Assembly: GCF_019320115.1 (NCBI RefSeq)
Contig: NC_089582.1
Coordinates: forward strand, 126,071,259 to 126,135,258
DNA length: 64,000 nt
Source of the DNA: Miscanthus floridulus
Lineage: Eukaryota; Streptophyta; Magnoliopsida; Poales; Poaceae
Direction of reading: 5' to 3'
Shown here: piece by piece, positions 55,913-64,000 of the stretch
Layout of the letters: the number at the start of each line of letters is the position of its first letter
Numbering within the stretch: the first letter of the stretch is position 1
Notes under the pieces: generated by a model
The model's database searches: none
The model's input: the letters and a program-made list of their open reading frames with translations, nothing else
What the model was told of the DNA's origin: nothing
Made by a program: the position numbers and the translations under genes

Positions 55913-56264
55913 ATACACTATTATGCATTCGTGTGTCTACTTTTATGCATCAAACTATATTTATGTGATGTGATAGTGATATCTACGTGATCGTGATATA
56001 TGACATGTGTGCTCTCTACTTTGAATTATTTATATGTCATATCACTTGTGCTATGCTCATTTGCTTTGCTTCCGCATTTTACTCCGATGCAAATGAGCTT
56101 TATTACTTGTACTCATGCTCATATCTTTTGAGTACATTATGTTGGCTTAGGTCATATAAGCTTGCCTAACTCTTTTGTTCTTATTGTCAAAAGCTTATAT
56201 GAACCAAGCATGTTAAAAACCTCAACTCTTTCATATATTCGAGGTAGTATTGTCATCAATCACC

Positions 56265-56277
56265 AAAAAGGGGGAGA
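56265..56277 (+). other. Polypurine tract before the 3' LTR
   Basis: A-and-G tract AAAAAGGGGGAGA ending one base before the 3' LTR start. Related tracts AAAGGGGGAGAGG (55821-55833) and TAGGGGGAG (about 55852-55860) lie further upstream. Confidence 0.85.
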
Positions 56278-56278
56278 T

Positions 56279-57718
56279 TGAAAGCATCTAGGCCCCTAGT
56301 TGGGCTTCGGTGATTAATGACAATACGTGATTACTATGACTAACGTGCGTTTTGCAGAGGCAATTAAGTTAGATCATGGTAATGGAGATCGATTGGGCAA
56401 TCATGGTGGTCATGCCCCTACGATGAAAATCATTTCGGTTTTCAAAGGATGGACAACAAGGTTAAGAATGGACTAGTTCTAAGTGTCGTTTGGTGTTGAA
56501 GAGACACTTAGAGTAGTTTAGGACTTTGTTTTTCCTTTGGTCATACTATTAAGGGGGTATGGACGGATAGCTTAACCTAGGTGAGTCTAGTGAGTTAGGT
56601 GTGGTGCACACTTGCTAAATCTAGCACTAGATAGCTCCAAAATAGCCCTTAGATCCATTGGAGCAAACTTCATTCACGTATGATCGAGATTTGGAAGTGA
56701 ATGGAGGGTCAAATACTGACTGGACGCTGGCTTTGGTATGACCGGACGCTGGCGTAGAGTCCGGACAGTTCATTTGATCAAGGTGAAGTCGTCTAGAAGT
56801 GACCGGACGCTGAGAGGTGAAGTGACCGGACGCTAGGGGGGTCGACTCCAGTAAGGTTCCAGAGAGGAAAAATCATGACCGGACCGGTCATTACTTGATC
56901 ACTGGAGTTCGGGGTGAACTGACTGGAGCATCCGGTCAACATGACCGGAGTGTCCGGTCACCCCGCAGAGGCACATAACGTTTCGTTTTTCAGCCTATGT
57001 TATAAATACTTTCTCCATTCATGTGGGGGTACTTTTGCTCATTTTAACAGCTGACAAAAACCTTTGAGAGTGTCAAGAAGAGCAAGGTCCTAGTGAGGTG
57101 ATTGAGATTTGAGAATTCCAAAGAGAGCCCTCATTAGTGAGATCAAGAGTATCACAGTGTGCATCCACACTTCTCATTAGGCTTGTTGTGGTCAAGTGAG
57201 AGTTCGTGCTTGTTACTCTTGGTGATCACCATCACCTAGATGGCTTGGTGGTGATTGTGAGCTTGGTGATCATCCGACGGAGCTTGTGGATGATCCAACT
57301 CAAGTTGTGAGCGGTTGTGGGTGATTCACCGTGACGGAGTGTCCAAGAATCAACCCGTAGAGAGCACTTGATCTTTACGCGGATCAAGGAGGAGCTACAC
57401 CCTTGCGCGGGTGCTCCAACGAGGACTAGTGGGGAGTGGCGACTCTTCGATACATCGGCAAAACATCGCCGCGTTCCTCCTTCTCTCTTTACTTTGAGCA
57501 TTTACTTTGAGCAATTCAATACTTGTCTTTACATTTATAGAATTGTCATGCTAGAGTAGGATTGAAATTTAAGTTGCAAGTCTTTTTGTGCGGTAGAACA
57601 TTAGAAACGCTTTCTAGGCACAAGGGGTTAATTGGGCTAACCATAGGATTTAATTATTGCAAAGAAATTTAGAATTAGCCCAATTCAAACCCCCCTCTTG
57701 GGCATCTTGATCCTTTCA
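56279..57718 (+). repeat. 3' LTR of the copia element
   Basis: 1440 bp, TGAAAG...CTTTCA, collinear with the 5' LTR. The dyad array (about 56715-56965) has lost about one unit relative to the 5' copy. TATAAATA at 57001-57008. Divergence from the 5' LTR is about 7% over the first 235 bp by manual count, so the insertion is not recent. Confidence 0.95.
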
Positions 57719-58764
57719 ATTTTCTCAACATAAATTTTCTACCTACAATTTTGTACAATAAATAAATTTAACAAATAAAGTAACTTATACACATAACCTT
57801 TTGTTGTTCAACATCTCAAAAAAGTTATACACAACTTATCTGACACATCTTTTTACATAATTTATTCTGGAGAAACTTCTCAACCTAAAAATGTTGTTCA
57901 TAGTATATAGAAGAAAAGTGGGTATAGGTTAATATAAAAAATAAAAATAATGATGAAAGAAAAAAAAGAGTAAGAAAATGGGACAGACCTTTCGGATCGG
58001 ATACCATGGGCGCGGAATCATTGTAGAAAATTTGGTTCCAAGGGTTACTATAGAAAAGTTGTCAAGATAAATTGTCTATAAATTTTATTGTAAAAAATAC
58101 AACGAAAAATATGATTAAAAATGGTGGTGATGAGTTTGTCTCGCCAAATATTATGAATAAAAGTTGTAAATATACTAAAAATAAAAAATTGCAAGAGCAC
58201 TTTTTCTTCAAAAAAAAAAGAATGTCGCAGGGTTGTCTTCATTCGCTCGTATCTAGTCCTATGAACATTCACTAATTTGGATTTGGTCAATATAAGAGAG
58301 TGCAGCAGGCTGTCCGTTGGTTTTAAGAATAGTGTGACATTATGAATATCATTGGTACATTAAATTTAGTTAATGTAATTTCCATGCAAGAAAGCTAATA
58401 AATATTACACTGTATATATTAAAATGATCAAAGTTGAAATACCATTGCTTTATTCTTTAAAAAAATTTACTATGTTTTCTGGTTGGCACAATATATTTTA
58501 CTAGTACAAGTTTGTAGCCCATCCGATTGTGTCTTTAATTAGGAACAGTCACTTAAAGTCCGAAGTCGCGCATGGATTGTGCTTTTAGGAATTCTCTAGC
58601 TAGTATCATACAGTATCTATGAGTTGAAATTCTTGCTATATATACCAAACCACCGTACATGCATATACAAAAAAAAGTTCACCGCCGTACATTAGTAAAT
58701 TATCATTTATTATGTGACATCTTTTCCCTACACACGTGTCAGTGCGTTTTTTTTCCCTGACACA
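57719..58764. other. AT-rich intergenic host DNA
   Basis: Continues the sequence interrupted by the copia element (joins 44537-44725). Low complexity, A/T-rich; overlapping 67- and 80-codon frames on opposite strands at 58048-58290 have no recognisable content. Confidence 0.45.
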
Positions 58765-58979
58765 GGCCTCGTTTAGATTGAGGTTATGAATCAGTATTCG
58801 GCACTGTTGACAATTATTGTCCAATCATGGCCTAACTAGGCTCAAAAGATTCGTCTCGTAACTTACAATCAAACTGTGTAATTAGTTATTTTTTTATCTA
58901 TATTTAATACTCCATACATGTGTCCAAAGATTTGATGTGATGGAGAGAGAGTAAAAAAACTTGCAATCTAAACAAGGCC
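58765..58979. mobile_element. Tourist-like MITE with ACA TSD
   Basis: The ends GGCCTCGTTTAGATTG and CAATCTAAACAAGGCC are inverted with one mismatch. ACA flanks both sides (58762-58764 and 58980-58982). The interior shares AAAAGATTCGTCTCG and TTTAATACTCCATACATGTG with the 27750 element. Confidence 0.88.
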
Positions 58980-61565
58980 ACAGTTAACTATTCTATGCAA
59001 ACTATCTCGTCAAGTTATGATGGTCGGAATCAGAATCACCAGCAGAATAAGGACGGACCACGGACGACGGATAGACGTTTCAATTCACCACCTCGATGAA
59101 ACATTTACCTTTCATTTAAGTTAATTATTACCCATATAGTCCAATTGAAGCTACTACTTTTGTTGCCTCTACAATTAAGATGAGGGATATTCTTATTATG
59201 CTGTCTATACACACTCTTATACATTGTTTCTGTATATAATTAAGCAGTATACATATGCTATAATATGCATTTCTAATCTTTTTCTCCCTGTTACCAGTTA
59301 GTACTGTTGCTTATTAACAGCTACTGATAGCGCCATTATGGTGTGTGACGAACACAATGATATGTACTAGGTCGTACGCACGCACAGAGATATATAGGAA
59401 CAGGATATGATCCAGAGACCAGAGGCACATAAAGCACGAGCTGCATGCGACGCAGGGAAAGCTACAAAGGAGGCAGCCGCAGAGAAAAAAGGACTGCTGG
59501 CGATGCGTTGTACGTACGCTGCCCGTGGGCATGCCTTTGTTTTACTGCATGCGCCGAGTACGAGTATGCATGGTAATTGGGTGTGCAGCAGCGCAGCGCA
59601 GTGCAGCGGCGTGATATGATTCAATCGATCCTTGCGGCGTACGTACGGCGGAATAATTGGAGCTCTGAATTTGATGTGTGACTAGACACATGACACCAGC
59701 TCTCATCTGGCCGGCCGGCCGGCCGTGTCAGGCTCAGGCACAGGCGTCGCTGGTACCGCCGGCGACCGCGCGGGCCGGGGCAACTACTGTTACACACAAG
59801 TTCACCGGCGCCGGGGCTTCGACCGACCGAATTCATCATCATCATCATCATCATCTCTCCGAATTCAAACGAAGAAATAAGTTTGAGAGACTGATGATTG
59901 AGTGTTGGATTCCCGGCACTGCACGAGTAGACGAGTACAGTAGTTCCCTCGCCCACCCTAGCGTGCCGTGCGCCCTACTAGCTAGCTAGGACTAGACTCC
60001 TGCGCACTGTGCGACCTTCCACTCATTTTGTTCTGAGGCTGAGAGGGTTGGCGCCCGGGCGGCCCTTAACGGATCGGGCAGAGGCAGAGCCGCATCACAA
60101 ACAGCGGCTGGTGGCCTCTCTGGCTGCCTCTACTAGCTGCCGGGCTGCCGGCCGGCCGGTGCAGTGCAGCTAGCCTACCGCATGCTGCCAAAACCCGGCC
60201 GGTAAGATCCGTCCTCGGCCACGTTTTACTGCAGCTGCCACTGCCAGTAGTGCCACGCACCTGGCCAGCCAGTCACCCACCACGAATACGATCGCGCGAT
60301 GAGCTGCGTGCGTGGGCCTGCCGCGGTTTTTTCCTGCCGCGAATGATGGGGGTTGGAGACACGGCCTGGCCGGCCACCGGCTCAGCGAAAGATGGTCGCA
60401 GCAGCTTCCACCTGGGCCCCTGCGGCCGTGCCCCGGCATGCATGCGCATCGCCGACCCCATGCTTGCCTGCTCGCCCTCAGGCAGCCACAGCAGCGCCTG
60501 TCGTCTCCCTCGCTTATCCCCTTCCTTCGTTCGTTTGTTCGTTCGTTCGATTCATCGCGCGTTGGCGGCATCCAGGCGCAAATCCAATCCAAAAACATGC
60601 ACGGTGAAATTTCAACTCCATCTATATATCGATCGATCCATCCCCCGGCCGGCCCCGGATCGTCCTCCGTTGGTGGTTAAAACTGTCCATGGACATGGAC
60701 CTACTCTACTCCTACTACCTGCGGAACTGTACAACTCTGTCGCCGTGCCACTGATGGATTGAGAGTTCATTTTTACAGGAATTCAGAGTCTACAACAAAG
60801 CCGATACACACAAGTAGCTACTGCGTATAAAATTAAATAAAGGGGGGAAATGACTAAAACTCAGATGATTGATTGAAACTCAGTCGGCCAGGGCTCCACC
60901 AGACGGCGCCTTAAGATGACCGGCAACCAGACGATGCAACTTGCCTAATGCCCGGCGCTAGTCCTTGATCCTTGAGCAATACACTTAAGCATCTTATTTT
61001 CGAAGAAGCTCCACTAAACTAGAGCACCTTCCCTTGAACTAGACATCCAACACGGTATATATGGTCTCTATTGACACATCTCCATAGAGGAGACATCATC
61101 AAACGATCAATCCAGCAAAGCATATATGGTGGAAGAAGAAGAAGAAGATCTATCTTGTTTGTGTTTATGCGGGCATACACACACACACACACACACAACA
61201 TATAGACATCATCAAATGAGCTAGCTAGTCTCCTATCACACGCATAGAAAAACTTTGAAAGCACTCACAAATGTCTAATTTGTGGGCATCAAGATTTGAA
61301 CCTTGATGAACGAAGCCGTGCCTTCATGCCTTCGCCCATCCATCATGGCAACAGACGCTTCCCATCCTTTTCGCAATAATGCTTGTCTAATCTATATACT
61401 AAATGAGTTAATACTAGAGTACTAGCAGATGATATATAAGATTTAATGGACCTTGTCCTTGTTTGATAAATCAATATTACATCTATCTAAAAGAATGCTA
61501 ACAATCCAATTTGGTAAAACAAAATTCTTAATTTACATGCCATCTAGCTAGGTGAGTGGACCGGA
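58980..61565. other. Intergenic; GC-rich block at 59.6-60.7 kb; no gene supported
   Basis: Contains an ATC trinucleotide repeat (about 59834-59855), GGCCGGCCGGCC stretches (59710, 60150), a TTCGTTCGTTTGTTCGTTCG repeat (about 60527-60549), a GAA repeat (61133-61147) and an AC repeat (61176-61197). Several overlapping open frames up to 170 codons occur on both strands but none has a domain. It may include promoter DNA of a gene outside the window. Confidence 0.4.
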
Positions 61566-61680
61566 GGCCCTGTTCGTTTCGCTGAAATTTGGCTTATGCT
61601 AATGCTTATACTGATTTGTTGTGAGAGAAAAATATTGTTCGTTCGTTGAAAAGTACTGCTGAAGTAGTGCAGCAGAACAG
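61566..61680. mobile_element. hAT-like MITE fragment (GGCCCTGTTCG end)
   Basis: Begins GGCCCTGTTCGTTTCGCTGA, a common end of small grass hAT MITEs, with TTGTGAGAGAAAAATATTGT inside. It ends at GCAGCAGAACAG, a degraded inverted partner. Confidence 0.6.
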
Positions 61681-61951
61681 TTGTGAAATGGTACAATTGT
61701 AGCCTAGACTCCTCAAAGCAACTTATGCTGTTAACCGTTCTTTTCTCTACTGCTACTATATATGTGGGAGAGAGAATTTCACGGCCTTCATTTGTCTTTC
61801 TGAATTATCGTGGAAACTTGTTGAACTAAACGGAATGCAGCTTTATTAATAAACTCACCAGCTATTCATATTCCTTACAAGCATGCATATATCTATCTAA
61901 GGATATCCAAAGAGGTGTGCTCCATATGGTGGTGCATCGTTGTTTGGGGGT

Positions 61952-61981
<30 letters not shown>
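61952..61981. repeat. Poly-G run of 30 bp
   Basis: Thirty consecutive G residues on the plus strand, preceded by GGGGGT. Could form G-quadruplexes; length is also prone to sequencing error. Confidence 0.9.
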
Positions 61982-61985
<4 letters not shown>

Positions 61986-63190
61986 CCCAGAGCAACTTGG
62001 AACTGTTTGTTTGACAGCTTGAAAAAATTGCCTGGCCCAGTCATACTTCCTATGCGTCCGATTTTGGACATCTTGGGCAAGGATTCGTCGCCTAACAAGC
62101 ATTTGCCTGCCAGATCTCAATCCAATCATGCCCCTTGTGTTGTTGCTAACCGCTTCTTGTACTGTCTGGGAGTGAATATCCAAAGAGAGGTGGTGGTGCA
62201 TTGTTGTCAAACTCGAGTACGTAGACGGAGCTAGCGGTATGGACATCATATCATGGACGACTCGAAAGATGTGATGGTAGGCAGGTAGTAGGGCATGGAC
62301 GGAGCATATGCTATGCTAGTGGGTGCTGGGTTTTTTCTTTTCCCCTGGTCCTCGCTCACTCCGTAATTTGCTTCCGTACTGTATGTTTATCCAAAATACT
62401 CGCATATACATTATTTGATACGGTAAGATATACTGTATTTGATTTCTGGAGCACATTGGCTAGAAGTAAATGACATCGCTCGAAAACATGAACTAATAAT
62501 TTCCTTTAAGAAATCGTATGCTCCATAGGGACTATCGTGCCTGTTTTTACAGTTATAAAAAAAAACAGTTCTGTTTATTAGGAAACATCAAGCACGTCTT
62601 CTTGCGTGGAACAAGTGTACTGATTCTTTAGGCTACATGCGCCCCACATGCTCCTCCCTTGGCCGTCCCCACTCTCCACTCACCAGTGGCCTGGTGGGGC
62701 CACGACACGTGTCACACACCAATACACCGTGACCAATGTGTTGGGCCACTGTCTCGATGGCTCAGTCAGACAATCACCCTCCACTCACACAGCCGAGAGG
62801 AAGGAGAGAGATACTATCAGTCATCATCCTAATCGCCGCTCCAATCACTCTTGATTGGCGGTCCAAGACGCCCACGGCGACTAAACAAAGCGACAGCATC
62901 ATCAATTACAGGGTGATGACACTGAAACTGAAAGAGGCGCGCAGCGCAGGCGCAGACATGCCGTCCCCGGCAGCCGACATGTCAATCCGCACGGCGCCTT
63001 GACGCAGGTCACTCATCGCTCGCCGGCCCGCCCACTAGAAGCGGTCGCGCTCAGGCCTTCAGGTCTCGTATTTTCCGGAGATTCTCGGGGCACTAGCGCC
63101 TCACCCTGCTATCCATCCATCCCGCGGCCCACCGATTGCGACGTGCACCCTGCTGCGGCCCACCGATTGCGACGTGCATCCTGTTAGTTT
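61982..63190. other. Intergenic; contains a G-box palindrome
   Basis: No gene supported. GACACGTGTC at 62704-62713 is a 10-bp palindrome with the ACGTG core bound by bZIP and bHLH factors in plant promoters, but no coding sequence is attached to it within the window. GC-rich stretch with two copies of CACCGATTGCGACGTGCA-type sequence at about 63129-63178. Confidence 0.4.
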
Positions 63191-63301
63191 GGGCCCGTTT
63201 GACTTATAAATCGTATTTTTTTAGTCAACGAACAATATTTTCCGCTCACACCAAATCAACCAACGGTACTTTCAACCATGATTTACCAGCGAAACGAGCC
63301 C
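63191..63301. mobile_element. Small MITE of about 111 bp with GGGCYCGTTT ends
   Basis: The left end GGGCCCGTTTG and right end GAAACGAGCCC are inverted repeats. The interior (CTTATAAATCGTATTTTTTT, CTCACACCAAATCAAC) is shared with 23113-23231. Confidence 0.65.
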
Positions 63302-63553
63302 AGGCTTCTGCCGGTGCTTCTGCTGCTGTGCCTGCGCGGCAGCAGCGCCCCGCACGTATCGACACGCATGATCGACAGCAGATTAGGGACGAGAGCGAGA
63401 CAGAACATGGGCCCCCTTATTCTTCCACCCACTAGTGGATGTATATACTTGTATAGTAGTACAAGTATAAGTGCCAAGTCAGTCAGCCAGCACACGAAGT
63501 AACCTGTATTGAAGAGCACGGATCTTGCGCCCAGTCTGCAGCAGGTATACGCA

Positions 63554-63640
63554 GCTCAGAACGCCGATCTCGAATCCTGATACGCGCAGCTGGGCAATCA
63601 ATATCAGTATCTGCTCAGAACGCCGATCTCGAATCCTAAT
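63554..63640. repeat. Tandem duplication with a period of about 59 bp
   Basis: GCTCAGAACGCCGATCTCGA followed by ATCC occurs at about 63554 and 63613. ATATCAGTATCTGCTC occurs at about 63601 and 63640. Confidence 0.85.
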
Positions 63641-63827
63641 ATCAGTATCTGCTCCCGCTTCTCAGCACAAGCAGCCAAGCAAAAACCACCAGGCCAGGCA
63701 CATCAGGGTAGGATGTACGTGTAGTTTACATTACATGCGAGTGGCGGCTCGGCTCATGGCTGAACAGCAGCAGGCTTGTATCTTGCTTCACACAGAACGG
63801 GGTTTCCTGGTTATGCAGCGTATGATC

Positions 63828-63925
63828 ATACTTTGGTTCAGTTTCCATCACCTTTCGGTAAAACACCAGATCGGTTATACTTTGGTTCAGTTTTCATCAC
63901 CTTTCGGTAAAACACCAGATCGGTT
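63828..63925. repeat. Tandem duplication, 49-bp unit
   Basis: Two head-to-tail copies of the unit starting ATACTTTGGTTCAGTTTYCA and ending CACCAGATCGGTT, differing at one position. Confidence 0.95.
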
Positions 63926-64000
63926 AGTGTTCCCTCTATCAAAAAGGAAAAGCAGCTTGAGACACCTCTCGCTTGCACCTCACTATCTACTGCCGCGAGT

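Larger units (their letters stand above)
44726..57718 (+). mobile_element. Ty1-copia LTR retrotransposon, SIRE/Maximus-like, 13 kb
   Basis: Two LTRs (44726-46188 and 56279-57718) begin TGAAAG and end CTTTCA. A PBS follows the first and a PPT precedes the second. In between, gag, then protease-integrase-RT-RNase H in copia order, then a third envelope-like ORF. Coiled-coil-rich gag, long LTRs and the extra 3' ORF fit the SIRE/Maximus lineage. Flanks are AATTT before and ATTTT after, a possible 5-bp TSD with one mismatch. It sits 189 bp from CACTA-C. The coding genes are interrupted by many stops, so the copy is defective. Confidence 0.95.

Noticed and set aside
59314..60762. Open frames of 80-170 codons around the 59.6-60.7 kb GC-rich block
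   Set aside because: Overlapping on both strands with no recognisable domain or consistent splice structure.

Overview
The window looks like grass nuclear DNA, most likely panicoid (sorghum, Miscanthus or sugarcane relatives). This is inferred from the mix of sequence types: a GC-rich, alanine/glycine-rich Dof gene, CACTA elements with palindromic subterminal arrays, Stowaway-, Tourist- and hAT-type MITEs, and a SIRE/Maximus-like Ty1-copia element with an envelope-like third ORF. There are no bacterial operons, tRNA or rRNA genes. The only confident intact host gene is a Dof-type transcription factor at 28791-29867 (+).

Layout. 1-13837 is the right-hand part of a decayed CACTA (En/Spm) element on the minus strand, CACTA-A. 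Its left end is outside the window. It holds a TNP2 transposase pseudogene (about 12.98-9.63 kb), an unrecognised gene (about 7.7-6.7 kb), a three-copy 500-bp tandem repeat, internal arrays of the same palindrome found near its terminus, tRNA-like modules facing each other across the middle, and a decayed second transposon gene (2.1 kb to the left edge). The second-gene region contains a 5'-truncated RTE-type LINE tail. 15124-17605 is a complete non-autonomous CACTA (CACTA-B, TSD GAT) inserted inside a Stowaway-like MITE. 17.8-33.9 kb is mostly intergenic, with MITEs, simple repeats and the Dof gene.

33891-44536 is a structurally complete CACTA element (CACTA-C, TIRs and TSD TAT). It carries a GRF-zinc-finger/membrane protein gene, a C-terminally truncated TNP2 gene, a central palindrome array, and an eight-exon gene ending in a Ulp1-like (C48) cysteine protease with visible His, Asp and Cys catalytic residues but four nonsense codons. 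44726-57718 is a 13-kb copia element with two LTRs, PBS, gag, pol, envelope-like ORF3 and PPT. Its protein genes contain many stop codons, most of them explicable by C-to-T or G-to-A changes. 57719-64000 is intergenic with MITEs and simple or tandem repeats.

How the parts relate. CACTA-A and CACTA-C share the same plan: a TNP2 unit, then repeats, then an internal palindrome array, a GC-rich leader and the second gene. The second genes are recognisably homologous (a TEFDE-like/SEFDT region and an NREKD...TYRSR region). In both elements the internal array sits just upstream of the second gene's leader, which suggests that transposase-binding repeats may double as promoter elements. The copia element shows a parallel case: the dyad-motif array upstream of its LTR TATA box recurs inside the element, again followed by a TATA box, upstream of the envelope-like ORF.
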